Positions 47,400-57,374 are shown, counted from the stretch's first letter. The stretch: DNA of 64,000 bases from Jilunia laotingensis (GCF_014385165.1 NZ_JACRTF010000001.1:4340001-4404000); one strand, 5' to 3'. Made by a program: numbers and translations. The notes: generated from the sequence alone by a model not told the origin.

Positions 47400-47424
47400 A
47401 TTCATAATTCATGAATTGTGAATT
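47400..47424. promoter_or_regulatory. 25 bp dyad operator, second copy
   Basis: Identical over 25 bases to 45074-45098 and 57 bases before the -33 box of the next gene. Confidence 0.6.
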
Positions 47425-47481
47425 CACAACTTAATAAAAGAACGAAATCATTTATCAATTCATAAATCAATAATAATTCCA

Positions 47482-47513
47482 TTTGTGTATTCTACCCTTT
47501 CCACCTACTTTTG
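47482..47513 (+). promoter_or_regulatory. Promoter of the second secreted protein gene
   Basis: TTTG (47482-47485), 20 bases, TACTTTTG (47506-47513), 63 bases before the ATG. Same spacing as at 45155-45186. Confidence 0.8.
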
Positions 47514-47576
47514 GAAAAATCAAAAATTATCATCGCAATGACAATCCATTGTTTAATCTTGTAAAATTATAGTTTT

Positions 47577-50321
47577 ATGAAACACTTTACTTTTATCGCA
47601 TGTTTATGCTTTATGACTGCTGCGCATGCAGGGAATGATAAACGTCCATCGGGCGAAGCCGTCTATCAGACTAACCATCTGATACAAATGTCATCAACTA
47701 CTCCCGACAAATCGGAAAAAAACGGAGAACCGACAGGTGTAAAATTATTCTTAGATAACTTCGAATACGAAGAAGGAAATCTTGTCGGAAAAGGTGACTG
47801 GATAGACTTTAAGTATAATAACCTTGGCGGTGATCCGGCAATCACATTGGTAAATAGCCCACTGCAATATTCTGGCTATCAGAATAACGCTACAGGACTT
47901 GCCATCGAATTAGTCGGAAAAGGTGGTGATGCAGCTGTTCCGTTTCAAGGCATCGGTGGTACTATATATGCTTCTATGTTGGTAAATGTTAGTGATGTTA
48001 CAGATGGGAAAAATGTTGTTTTTGCCTTCAATGCAGGAACTGCTCCTAATAGAGGCAACCATTTCGGCAAGTTAATCATAACGAAAGTAGACGATAAACT
48101 AGTCTTCGGAATTGCCCAGAAGTCTAATATCTACGATGAAAATGCTATCCTATATAGTGATAAATATAATTTTAACGAGACGATTCTACTTGTAGTGAAA
48201 TACTATCAAGGGCCAAAAACAGGTGATGATTTTGTCGAATTATTCGTCAATCCGGACAATCTATCTGGTTCGGAACCTGAAAATGGTCTGAGAACAACAG
48301 AAGTACTTGCAGAACCTGCTACAAATTTGAACTTCATCGAGTTGGTACAAAATGGAAGTGCCACAGAAGATTACAAGATGCTTATCGATGCCATTCGCAT
48401 AGCAACATCTTGGGAAGCCCTATTTGATGAAAGTGAGGTAGAACTGGTTCCTGAAATCATTACACCGAAACAAAGTTATAATTTAGGCTCGATGAAACAG
48501 GGGGACGCTCCTCTGGAAACAACAGTCAACATCAAAGCCAAGGATTTGAGAAGCGATTTGACTGTAATTGCTGCCACAGAAGGATATTATACATTCAATA
48601 CCACCTCTATCAAAAAGGAAGAAGCCGAGAGTGAAAATGGGGTTAATCTTACAATCACATTAGACCCGAAGAATGCACGGATCAAGAATGACCTGATCAC
48701 CGTTTCCGGAATATTGGTAAACTATCAAATAAGTGTCGAATGGGAATTTGAAGCAGAACCGACCGGTGTAAAGCTGTTCGAAGATGATTTTGAGTATGAA
48801 GCGGGAGACCTTGCCGGAAACGGTGACTGGAAAGAATACAAGTATTTTAACATGGGAGGCGATCCCGTTATCAAGTTGGTGGACAATGCGCTGTCATATG
48901 CAGATTATCAAGATGAAGCCAAAGGACTTGCCGCAGAATTGAATGGAAAAGGCATGGACATCTCTGCCCAGTTCCAAGGTGTCGGTGGGGTTGTATATGC
49001 TTCTCTGTTGGTAAATGTGAGCGAAGCATCAGAATCGGGAAATGCCATTTTTGCCTTCAATGCGGGAACAAAACCTACACCATATGATTGTTTCGGTAAA
49101 TTGATCGTAAAGAAGGTCGGTGACAAGCTGGCATTCGGTGTCACCCAATATTTGTTTGTTGAAGATAATACCGTGTTTAGTGAAGCGAAGTATAATTTTA
49201 ACGAACCTGTGCTGCTTGTAGTCAAATACAGTCAAGGACCGGAAAAGGGAGATGACATTGCTGAATTATTTATCAATCCTAAAGACATCTTCGGTGCAGA
49301 ACCCGAAGATCACCTGAAAACAACGGAGGTATCTACGGAACCGAGTGCAAATTTAAGCTACATCCATTTGATCCAACACAGTGCAACCGATGATAACTAT
49401 AAGATGTTCGTAGATGCAGTGCGCGTGGCAACTTCCTGGGAGGCATTATTCGATGGCAGTGCAGTCGGACTGGCACCTGAAGTAACAACGGGACAAGGTG
49501 CAAAAATTAATTTAGGTACTTTTGAACAAGGAGATGCTCCTTTGGAAAAGACGGTGAACATCAAGGCTAAGAACCTGAGAAGCGATTTAACCGTAAACAT
49601 GGCTACCGAAGGATATTATACACTCAACGCTACTACCATTAAAAAGGAAGAGGCCGAAAGTGAAAATGGTTTCGATCTTACCATCACATTGAATCCCAAA
49701 GATGCTAAAGTGCAGAACGATCTCGTCACGTTCTCCGGAGAAGTAGTCAATTATCCGATCTTAATCGAATGGAATTATACAGGCAAGGCCGATGTGAATA
49801 CGATTGCCGAACTTCAGGCGATTGATATGAAAGGTAAGTACACATTGATAAATAAAGTACATGTGGAGAATGTCGCATCAACCGACATCAACGGTACATA
49901 CATCTATACGTTGAAGGATGATTCCGGAACATTAGACGTAGAATATGCAAAAGGTGGCTCGACAACTTCAGCAGTAAACAATATTAAGAAAGGTAATGAC
50001 GTTCGTAATTTATGTATTATGCTTGCTTTTGAAAATCGGGAAGAAGAACCGATTCCGGTATATACCATTACAGACAGTCCTAATCTGGAAATATTAGAAA
50101 CGGGTATCCGGAATGCTTTGAGTGAGGAAATCACCGGATACGTCGATGGTAAGTTTATTGCTGAAGGGGCGAAAGCTATCAAGGTGTACGACGTGACCGG
50201 AAAACGTATGCTCGAAATCAATGGAGAGGCTTTGTCAATGGAAGAAATTCCGGGTGCCATGTATATCGTGCAATTCACGGACGAAAGCGGAAAAGTACAT
50301 ACATTAAAAGTTATGAAATAA
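47577..50321 (+). CDS. Secreted protein with tandem duplicated domain and sorting domain
   Basis: 914 residues. Signal peptide MKHFTFIACLCFMTAAHAG. Two tandem copies of a roughly 340-residue unit, each beginning EPTGVKLF.D.FEYE.G.L.G.GDW and ending with an Ig-like part (APLE.TVNIKAK.LRSDLTV), at about 43-395 and 395-745. Then an OB-like segment (TIAELQAIDMKGKYTLINKVHV) and a C-terminal sorting-type domain (IKVYDVTGKRMLEING .. GAMYIVQF). The first part of each unit resembles lectin/laminin-G-like beta sandwiches. Substrate unknown. Confidence 0.75.
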   Translation: MKHFTFIACLCFMTAAHAGNDKRPSGEAVYQTNHLIQMSSTTPDKSEKNGEPTGVKLFLDNFEYEEGNLVGKGDWIDFKYNNLGGDPAITLVNSPLQYSGYQNNATGLAIELVGKGGDAAVPFQGIGGTIYASMLVNVSDVTDGKNVVFAFNAGTAPNRGNHFGKLIITKVDDKLVFGIAQKSNIYDENAILYSDKYNFNETILLVVKYYQGPKTGDDFVELFVNPDNLSGSEPENGLRTTEVLAEPATNLNFIELVQNGSATEDYKMLIDAIRIATSWEALFDESEVELVPEIITPKQSYNLGSMKQGDAPLETTVNIKAKDLRSDLTVIAATEGYYTFNTTSIKKEEAESENGVNLTITLDPKNARIKNDLITVSGILVNYQISVEWEFEAEPTGVKLFEDDFEYEAGDLAGNGDWKEYKYFNMGGDPVIKLVDNALSYADYQDEAKGLAAELNGKGMDISAQFQGVGGVVYASLLVNVSEASESGNAIFAFNAGTKPTPYDCFGKLIVKKVGDKLAFGVTQYLFVEDNTVFSEAKYNFNEPVLLVVKYSQGPEKGDDIAELFINPKDIFGAEPEDHLKTTEVSTEPSANLSYIHLIQHSATDDNYKMFVDAVRVATSWEALFDGSAVGLAPEVTTGQGAKINLGTFEQGDAPLEKTVNIKAKNLRSDLTVNMATEGYYTLNATTIKKEEAESENGFDLTITLNPKDAKVQNDLVTFSGEVVNYPILIEWNYTGKADVNTIAELQAIDMKGKYTLINKVHVENVASTDINGTYIYTLKDDSGTLDVEYAKGGSTTSAVNNIKKGNDVRNLCIMLAFENREEEPIPVYTITDSPNLEILETGIRNALSEEITGYVDGKFIAEGAKAIKVYDVTGKRMLEINGEALSMEEIPGAMYIVQFTDESGKVHTLKVMK

Positions 50322-50330
50322 TAAGTTTTT

Positions 50331-50368
50331 ATTCAGCATTCTTCTGAATAGTTCAGGGGAATGCTGAA
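50331..50368. terminator. Hairpin between second and third secreted protein genes
   Basis: ATTCAGCATTC (50331-50341) pairs with GAATGCTGAAT (50357-50367). There is no T run after it, so it may be a processing or attenuation hairpin rather than a full terminator. Confidence 0.45.
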
Positions 50369-50410
50369 TCTGATTCATAAACCGATATATTATAAGAACC
50401 AGTATTTGTT

Positions 50411-52186
50411 ATGAAAAGAATCATTTTTACTATTTTATTTTCAGCAATGATCTTTACAGATTATTGCTTTGCAGTTCCGGCAAGGCGTACTCCTGTTGCA
50501 GTCCCCCTGCCTGACGGTACAACGCTGACCGTACAACTCTGGGGAGATGAATTTGCTCATTATTATACCAGTGCGGATCATTATCTCTTGCTTAAGGCTC
50601 CCGACGGCTACTTCTACTATGCTGAAGATTGTTCGGAAAACGGACTCCGGTGTTCAGCTTTCAAAGCCAAAGATATCAATCTGCGCACATCGACAGAGAC
50701 AACTTTCCTAGCATCCGTCAACAAAGAGCAACTTCTTAACCTACAAGCTCAGAATGCCCGGACCATGCGCCAAAATGCACCTCGTAGAACCATACAAAAA
50801 GCGACCTACCCCACTACAGGTGTTCAAAAAGGATTAGTTATCCTGGTGGAATTTGCCGATGAGTCTTTTTACATTGAAAATCCTTATGAAGCTTTCTATG
50901 ACATGCTGAACAAGGAAGGTTACAGCGATTATAACGGTACGGGAAGCGCACGCGATTATTTTATAGCAAGCTCCAATGGTCAGTTCCTGCCCGATTTCGA
51001 TGTATACGGTCCTGTAAAGTTGGACAAGCCCATGAGCTATTATGGAGGAAACAGTGGTTCATATGACCGTGCCCCTGAAGAAATGATTATCGAGGCTTGT
51101 CAAAAGCTGGATGACGAGATCGATTTTACGGAATATGATCGGAACCATGACGGACAAATTGACAATGTATACGTTTTCTATGCAGGATATGGCGAGGCAA
51201 CCACCGGATATGAAGATACCGTATGGCCACATTCCTGGGATATATATGACGGAGCCGGAATAGAAGTGATACTGGACGGTGTGATGCTGAACCACTACGC
51301 ATGCTCCAACGAGATCGACCTGGGAGAGATTATGATGGGCATAGGTACGTTCTGTCATGAGTTTTCACATGTGTTGGGACTACCAGACTTCTATTATCCT
51401 TTGAATTCCAACTGTTTCACGCTCGGTCCTTGGGCTATAATGGATTATGGCAATTACAACAATGACGGAAGGACACCTCCTTATTATACAATCTACGAAA
51501 GATACTCATTGGGTTGGATCACTCCGAAAGAATTAGGAGATCCTGAAGACATCACGCTACGCAATATTTCTGAAAATGTAGGATATATCATCCGGACCGA
51601 AAATGAGGATGAGTATTTCTTGTTTGAGAACCGGCAACAAGAGGGATGGGATAAATATATTCCCGGACACGGAATGCTCATTTGGCACATCGATTACGAT
51701 GAACGATTGTGGGAGCTTAATAAAATGAACATGGAGCCTGCCCATCAACGTGTGGATATTATAGAAGCAGACAATAAACTGACCAATAAGACAAGAGACG
51801 GTGATCCTTTCCCCGGCACGAGCAATAACACGTCTTTCACTGATGACACGAAACCGGGCATGATTTCATGGGGAAGAGTAAGACAGGAGAAGCCTATTAC
51901 CGACATCAGGGAAGAAAATGGAATCATCTACTTTAAGGTAAATGGAGGAAGCGACACCGCAATTGTAAATACATTGCCCGACACCGACATCACAGTCAAT
52001 GTAGAAGGTTCAAAACTAACGGTTGTCTCCAATCACCCGGAATGCCTTCCTCTTTATATCACAGACATCCAAGGGCGCCTTATGGAAAAAAGCGAGATCG
52101 CACCCGGTACATATAGCTTTCCCATTGTAGACAAAGGGATATATTTCGTCCGTATAGGCAGCAATGTTTATAAAGTAATCCGATAG
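50411..52186 (+). CDS. Secreted M6-family metalloprotease
   Basis: 591 residues. Signal peptide MKRIIFTILFSAMIFTDYCFA, then a propeptide-like section to about 135, and the M6 (immune inhibitor A-like) catalytic domain with zinc motif HEFSHVLGLPDFYY near residue 316 and the downstream LGPWAIMDYG Met-turn. The C-terminal 75 residues (ITVNVEGSKLTVVSNHPECL .. DKGIYFVRIGSNVYKVIR) resemble a sorting domain. Likely a surface or secreted protease co-expressed with the previous gene. Confidence 0.88.
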   Translation: MKRIIFTILFSAMIFTDYCFAVPARRTPVAVPLPDGTTLTVQLWGDEFAHYYTSADHYLLLKAPDGYFYYAEDCSENGLRCSAFKAKDINLRTSTETTFLASVNKEQLLNLQAQNARTMRQNAPRRTIQKATYPTTGVQKGLVILVEFADESFYIENPYEAFYDMLNKEGYSDYNGTGSARDYFIASSNGQFLPDFDVYGPVKLDKPMSYYGGNSGSYDRAPEEMIIEACQKLDDEIDFTEYDRNHDGQIDNVYVFYAGYGEATTGYEDTVWPHSWDIYDGAGIEVILDGVMLNHYACSNEIDLGEIMMGIGTFCHEFSHVLGLPDFYYPLNSNCFTLGPWAIMDYGNYNNDGRTPPYYTIYERYSLGWITPKELGDPEDITLRNISENVGYIIRTENEDEYFLFENRQQEGWDKYIPGHGMLIWHIDYDERLWELNKMNMEPAHQRVDIIEADNKLTNKTRDGDPFPGTSNNTSFTDDTKPGMISWGRVRQEKPITDIREENGIIYFKVNGGSDTAIVNTLPDTDITVNVEGSKLTVVSNHPECLPLYITDIQGRLMEKSEIAPGTYSFPIVDKGIYFVRIGSNVYKVIR

Positions 52187-52227
52187 AGCCATTAGATGCA
52201 AACGCAATTAAGATCGCAGTAATAGCA

Positions 52228-52276
52228 AAAAAAGAACGGAGGACATGCTTTTGACATATCCTCCGTTCTTTTTATA
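52228..52276. terminator. Bidirectional terminator
   Basis: A perfect 14 bp stem (52230-52243 with 52259-52272, AAAAGAACGGAGGA) between convergent genes, with A and T runs outside. Confidence 0.85.
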
Positions 52277-52282
52277 GGTCGT

Positions 52283-53254
52283 TTAAACGTAAGTTTCAAG
52301 TATCTTCACTCCCCCTTCTTCCGGAGTGATAGTAATATCTTGCGTAGTAGCAGGCAACAAAACAGTTTCACCAGCATGCATGGTCAGTACATTGCCTTCG
52401 TTGTCCCGCAGCTTACAACCGCCTTCAATACAAATAAAAATCACAAACGAATCCAGTTCCGAATAATCGCAACCGATTTCTTCTGTCATATCATAGAGGG
52501 AAGTTGTGAAATAAGGACAAGCCACCAATTCCACCGGTTCATCCTTTACCGCATCATATTTGGTACGATAATCATCCAATACCTCATAATTAATAGCCTC
52601 GCGAGCCAGATCGGTATGCAGTTCACGGGTTTTACCATTGGCATCCTTCCGGTTGAAATCGTAAATACGATAAGTGATGTCCGAAGTCTGCTGAATCTCT
52701 GCAATAAAAGCACCTGCTCCAATACTATGGATACGGCCTGCAGGCAGGAAAAAGACATCCCCCGGATGAATCTCATACTCTTGCAGAACGTCTGTGATCG
52801 TATTATTCAATACTCGCTCTTTGTACTCTTTAGGGGTGATTTGTTCAGAAAATCCGGAACGCAGCCGAGCATCTTTATCAGCATCCACTACATACCACAT
52901 TTCAGTTTTTCCCATTGAGTTATGGCGTTTTTTAGCTAAATCATCATTAGGGTGTACCTGAATCGAAAGGTCCTGCCGCGCATCGATAAATTTAATGAGC
53001 AAAGGAAACTTATTCCCGAAACGGGCATAATTGCCTTCACCAACCAATTCTTCACGGTATTTCCTTACCATTTCAGTCAATGTAAGCCCTTTGTCAACTC
53101 CATTGGCTACAACCGACTCATTATTTTCCACGCCGGAAATCTCCCAGCTTTCTCCTACTCCGGTCAAGTCTGAATTCAAATGCTTGAACGGAACGATTTT
53201 GTCGCCCCCCCAAAGTGTCTGCTTCAGGATAGGTTCGAATTTTAACGGATACAT
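52283..53254 (-). CDS. manA: Mannose-6-phosphate isomerase, class I
   Basis: Interconverts mannose-6-phosphate and fructose-6-phosphate. 323 residues of the short bacterial class I type: KQTLWGG at the start, the zinc ligands in SIQVHPND and GKTEMWYV, and FFLPAGRIHSIGAGAFIAEIQQTSDITYRIYDF. Divergent from the galactose genes. A TAAGTTTG -7 box lies at 53309-53316 on the minus strand. Confidence 0.95.
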   Translation of the reverse strand: MYPLKFEPILKQTLWGGDKIVPFKHLNSDLTGVGESWEISGVENNESVVANGVDKGLTLTEMVRKYREELVGEGNYARFGNKFPLLIKFIDARQDLSIQVHPNDDLAKKRHNSMGKTEMWYVVDADKDARLRSGFSEQITPKEYKERVLNNTITDVLQEYEIHPGDVFFLPAGRIHSIGAGAFIAEIQQTSDITYRIYDFNRKDANGKTRELHTDLAREAINYEVLDDYRTKYDAVKDEPVELVACPYFTTSLYDMTEEIGCDYSELDSFVIFICIEGGCKLRDNEGNVLTMHAGETVLLPATTQDITITPEEGGVKILETYV

Positions 53255-53519
53255 TTTGTTCTTCTGTTATAAACTTAGATTAAAATACTTGATTTAACAA
53301 TCCGGGGACAAACTTACAAAAAATATCAAATATTACACAGAAGTAAGACTTTTATATTCAAATTATAAGCAAAAAACATCGATTCATGATGAAACTAAGC
53401 AGTTATGGACGGGAAAGTAAACGCTAAACTTTCCTAAATGCCCAAACAGATTTACTATGAATAATTTGGGAGTACGAAAGAATTTGCCTTTATTTGCAAG
53501 AAATTTCAATATATCAAAC

Positions 53520-54617
53520 ATGAATAACACATTCCCAACTGAAGGAAACTTGTCCGGTCTGAACCGGAAGGATTTTCAAAAGGATATAAATGATAAGAAG
53601 ACTGACTTATTTATCCTGAAAAACAAGAAAGGAATGGAAGTTGCCGTAACGAACTACGGTTGCGCCATTCTATCCATTATGGTCCCCGATAAAAACGGGA
53701 AGTATGCCAACGTCATCCTTGGGCACGACAGCATCGATCACGTAATCAACAGTCCCGAACCGTTTTTAAGCACTACCATCGGACGCTACGGCAACCGCAT
53801 CGCTAAAGGGAAATTCACTCTGTACGGAGAGGATCATTCATTAACGATCAACAACGGCCCCAACTCTTTACATGGAGGTCCGACAGGCTTTCATACACGT
53901 GTATGGGATGCCGACCAAGTTGACGAAGGTACTGTAATATTCAACTATGTATCTGCCGACGGAGAAGAAGGTTTTCCCGGAAATCTGGAAGTAGAAATGA
54001 CATACAGACTGGAAGAAGAGGAAAATGCACTGGTCATCGAATACCGTGCGACAACCGACAAAGCTACTATAGTAAACCTGACAAATCACGGTTTCTTCAA
54101 CTTGGCAGGAATTGCCAACCCCACTCCGACAATCGAGAACAACCTTGTCACCATCAACGCCGATTTTTATACTCCGATCGATGAGGTATCCATCCCTACC
54201 GGAGAGATATCCAAAGTAGAAGGCACACCGATGGATTTCCGCACACCACACACAGTGGGCGAACGTATCAATGAGAAATTCCAACAATTGATTTTCGGTG
54301 CGGGATATGATCACTGCTATGTACTGAACAAATCCGAAGCCGGTTCACTCGACCTGGCCGCAACGTGTACGGATCCCGTAAGCGGCCGTAACATGGAAGT
54401 CTATACGACTGAAGCCGGGCTACAAATTTACACCGGCAACTGGTTGAATGGATTTGAAGGAGCGCATGGAGCTACTTTCCCGGCACGCAGCGCAATCTGT
54501 TTTGAAGCCCAATGCTTCCCGGATACTCCGAATAAAGCCCATTTCCCATCAGCCGTACTGCTTCCGGGTGATGAATATCAGCAAGTAACCATCTACAAAT
54601 TCGGTGTTGATAAATAA
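53520..54617 (+). CDS. galM: Aldose 1-epimerase
   Basis: Interconverts alpha and beta galactose. 365 residues from MNNTFPTEGN; an upstream ATG (53457) would add 21 residues without family similarity. Motifs TTIGRYGNRIAKGKF, NNGPNSLHGGPTGFH and NLTNHGFFNLAG carry the catalytic His residues, and AICFEAQCFPDTPN the end motif with the catalytic Glu. First gene of galM-transporter-galK. Confidence 0.95.
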   Translation: MNNTFPTEGNLSGLNRKDFQKDINDKKTDLFILKNKKGMEVAVTNYGCAILSIMVPDKNGKYANVILGHDSIDHVINSPEPFLSTTIGRYGNRIAKGKFTLYGEDHSLTINNGPNSLHGGPTGFHTRVWDADQVDEGTVIFNYVSADGEEGFPGNLEVEMTYRLEEEENALVIEYRATTDKATIVNLTNHGFFNLAGIANPTPTIENNLVTINADFYTPIDEVSIPTGEISKVEGTPMDFRTPHTVGERINEKFQQLIFGAGYDHCYVLNKSEAGSLDLAATCTDPVSGRNMEVYTTEAGLQIYTGNWLNGFEGAHGATFPARSAICFEAQCFPDTPNKAHFPSAVLLPGDEYQQVTIYKFGVDK

Positions 54618-54666
54618 ACAATAGAAATATAACTAAATATTATAAACTAACAATTTTTTTTAGACC

Positions 54667-55986
54667 ATGACACAACAGAAAAAGAGCTATCTATTGCCTA
54701 TTGCAATGATGTTCGCCCTCTTCGCAATGATTTCGTTCGTTACAGGGTTTACCAATCCTCTCGGACTTATTGTAAAAGAACAATTCAATGCCCCCAACTG
54801 GATGACCCAGTTAGGAAATGCAGCCAACTTCATAGCTTATGCTTTTATGGGTCTTCCTGCCGGTATAATGTTAAAGAAAATCGGTTACAAAAAGACCGCT
54901 TTGATTGCCGTTGCAGTTGGATTCGTCGGTGTAGGCATCCAGTTCCTTTCAGGACAAATGCCTTTCCAGCCAGGTGAATTCGCACCGTTCTGGGTATACC
55001 TGACAGGTGCTTTCGTATCAGGTTTCTCCATGTGTATGCTGAATGCAGTTGTTAATCCGATGTTGAACACATTAGGAGGTGGCGGTAAAACCGGTAATCA
55101 GTTGATTCAATTCGGTGGTTCGCTGAACTCCATCGCTGCTACAATTGTTCCTGTATTGGGTGGTTATCTGATCGGTACCATCAGCCAGGATACACGAATC
55201 AGTGATGCTAATCCGGCTCTTTACATCGCAATGGGTATCTTTGCAGTAGTGTTTATCGTGCTGTCTTCAATGAGCATTCCCGAACCACATATGGAACACG
55301 CTTCCGACCACAAGGTTAAAGATACTCACAGTCCGATGTCATTCCGCCATTTCGTACTTGGAACCGTAGCTATTTTCGTATATGTAGGTGTCGAGGTAGG
55401 TATTCCTAATTTTGTAAACTTGTTCCTCACTACTGCTCAAGATGCCACTGGTGCGCAAGGTCTTGGAATGAATACTGCTATCGCAGGTTCCATTGTCGGC
55501 ACTTATTGGTTCCTTATGATGATCGGCCGTCTTTGCGGTGGTGCCCTCGGAGCAAAATTCTCAAGTAAGACTCAGATCACTACGGTATGTTTGTTTGCAT
55601 TGGCATTCTTACTTATCGGTATGTTTGCACCGGTTGAAGCAACCGTTAACATGCCGGTATTCAAATCAGATATCAGCTTCGGCATGGCTAACGTGCCTGT
55701 AGGTGTCATGTTCTTCATCCTTTGCGGACTTTGTACTTCTATCATGTGGGGTGGTATATTCAACCTTGCCGTGGAAGGTCTTGGAAAATACACGGCAATG
55801 GCATCCGGTATCTTTATGGTAATGGTTTGCGGTGGCGGTATCCTTCCGTTGATCCAAGGTGGTGTAGCCGATGTTACAAGCAGTTATATGGCAAGTTTCT
55901 GGGTAATCTTTGCCGGTGTCGCTTACATCTTATATTATGCACTGATCGGTTGTAAGAATGTAAACAAGAATATTCCCGTTGAATAA
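54667..55986 (+). CDS. MFS glucose/galactose transporter (GluP/FucP family)
   Basis: 439 residues with about twelve membrane segments. Family features include the N-terminal FALFAMISFVTGFTNPLGLIVK, LLNAVVNPMLNTLGG-like (CMLNAVVNPMLNTLGGGGKTGNQL) and the C-terminal FNLAVEGLGKYTAMASGIFMVMVCGGGILPLIQG. Imports galactose or glucose with protons. It lies between galM and galK, so galactose is the probable main substrate. Confidence 0.92.
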   Translation: MTQQKKSYLLPIAMMFALFAMISFVTGFTNPLGLIVKEQFNAPNWMTQLGNAANFIAYAFMGLPAGIMLKKIGYKKTALIAVAVGFVGVGIQFLSGQMPFQPGEFAPFWVYLTGAFVSGFSMCMLNAVVNPMLNTLGGGGKTGNQLIQFGGSLNSIAATIVPVLGGYLIGTISQDTRISDANPALYIAMGIFAVVFIVLSSMSIPEPHMEHASDHKVKDTHSPMSFRHFVLGTVAIFVYVGVEVGIPNFVNLFLTTAQDATGAQGLGMNTAIAGSIVGTYWFLMMIGRLCGGALGAKFSSKTQITTVCLFALAFLLIGMFAPVEATVNMPVFKSDISFGMANVPVGVMFFILCGLCTSIMWGGIFNLAVEGLGKYTAMASGIFMVMVCGGGILPLIQGGVADVTSSYMASFWVIFAGVAYILYYALIGCKNVNKNIPVE

Positions 55987-56034
55987 ATAGATAAACAAAC
56001 TTATATTTATTAACCCTTTAAATAAACATTTATC

Positions 56035-57189
56035 ATGGATATAGAACACGTAAGAAGTCGTTTTATCAAACACTTTGACGGAACTACAGGATTCGTATAT
56101 GCTTCTCCGGGCCGTATCAACCTAATCGGCGAACACACTGACTATAATGGCGGATTCGTATTCCCCGGAGCTATCGATAAAGGCATGATTGCCGAAATCA
56201 AACCTAACGGAACTCAAACTGTCAATGCATATTCCATCGACCTGAAAGATTATGTATCTTTCGGCTTGAATGAAGAAGATGCTCCGAAAGCAAGTTGGGC
56301 GAGATACATTTTCGGTGTTTGCCGTGAAATGATCAAGCGCGGAGTAGACGTGAAAGGATTTAATACTGCTTTTTCAGGCGATGTTCCTTTGGGAGCCGGC
56401 ATGTCTTCTTCAGCAGCACTGGAAAGCACATATGCTTTTGCTTTGAACGAACTGTTCGGTGATAATAAAATTGATAAGTTTGAACTGGCAAAAGTGGGCC
56501 AGGCAACAGAACATAACTATTGTGGCGTTAATTGCGGTATCATGGATCAATTCGCTTCCGTATTCGGAAAAGAAGGCAGCCTGATTCGCCTGGACTGCCG
56601 TTCATTGGAATACCAGTATTTCCCTTTCAAACCGGAAGGTTATCGTCTGGTTCTTGTTGACTCGGTAGTTAAACATGAATTGGCTTCTTCCGCCTATAAC
56701 AAGCGTCGTCAGAGTTGCGAAGCTGCCGTAGCCGCTATCCAAAAGAAGCATCCTCATGTAGAATTCCTGCGCGACTGCACTATGGAAATGCTTCAGGAAG
56801 CCAAAGCCGACATCAGTGAAGAAGACTATATGCGTGCAGAATATGTAATCGAAGAAATCCAACGCGTACTCGATGTATGTGACGCATTGGAAAGGGGAGA
56901 TTACGAAACTGTTGGTCAGAAGATGTATGAAACTCACCACGGCATGAGCAAATTGTATGAAGTGAGTTGTGAAGAACTCGACTTCCTCAACGACCTTGCT
57001 AAAGAATGCGGTGTAACCGGATCACGTGTAATGGGCGGTGGTTTTGGTGGATGTACCATCAATCTGGTGAAGGACGAACTGTACGACAACTTCATCGAAA
57101 AAGCGAAAGAAGCTTTCAAAGCCAAATTCGGCAGAAGCCCGAAAGTATACGATGTCGTAATCGGTGACGGTTCAAGAAGACTCGTTTAA
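56035..57189 (+). CDS. galK: Galactokinase
   Basis: Phosphorylates galactose to galactose-1-phosphate. 384 residues of the GHMP family: GRINLIGEHTDYNGGFV signature at 22-38, the ATP loop PLGAGMSSSAALE, GIMDQFASVFG with the catalytic Asp, and GGGFGGCTINLV near the end. Last gene of the galactose unit, followed by a terminator. Confidence 0.97.
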   Translation: MDIEHVRSRFIKHFDGTTGFVYASPGRINLIGEHTDYNGGFVFPGAIDKGMIAEIKPNGTQTVNAYSIDLKDYVSFGLNEEDAPKASWARYIFGVCREMIKRGVDVKGFNTAFSGDVPLGAGMSSSAALESTYAFALNELFGDNKIDKFELAKVGQATEHNYCGVNCGIMDQFASVFGKEGSLIRLDCRSLEYQYFPFKPEGYRLVLVDSVVKHELASSAYNKRRQSCEAAVAAIQKKHPHVEFLRDCTMEMLQEAKADISEEDYMRAEYVIEEIQRVLDVCDALERGDYETVGQKMYETHHGMSKLYEVSCEELDFLNDLAKECGVTGSRVMGGGFGGCTINLVKDELYDNFIEKAKEAFKAKFGRSPKVYDVVIGDGSRRLV

Positions 57190-57206
57190 AACAAGAACAT
57201 ATTCTT

Positions 57207-57248
57207 TAAAGAGAGGCGTATCCTAAACAGATATGCCTCTCTTTTTGT
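57207..57248 (+). terminator. Terminator after galK
   Basis: A 14 bp stem (57208-57221 with 57231-57244, one mismatch) followed by TTGTTG and preceded by an A run. Confidence 0.8.
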
Positions 57249-57344
57249 TGTATGCTTGACAAAAAGATAAATCGTTATTGTCCCCATAAACAAAGCCTCT
57301 CTTCAGCATAGAAACAAAGATTGAAAAAAGCCTCCTTTTTATGG

Positions 57345-57374
57345 TTGATAATTAACGTTAAAAACTTATCTTTG
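57345..57374 (+). promoter_or_regulatory. Promoter of the transketolase operon
   Basis: TTG (57345-57347), 19 bases, TATCTTTG (57367-57374), 30 bases before the chosen ATG. It overlaps the longer reading frame that begins at 57321 and so excludes that start. Confidence 0.65.

Larger units (their letters stand above)
47198..47576. other. Intergenic regulatory region
   Basis: No gene. Contains a terminator, the second copy of the 25 bp dyad, a full promoter and a 5' leader whose last 60 bases match the leader of the previous gene (shared TTATCATCGCAA and AAATTATAGTTTTATGAA). Confidence 0.7.
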
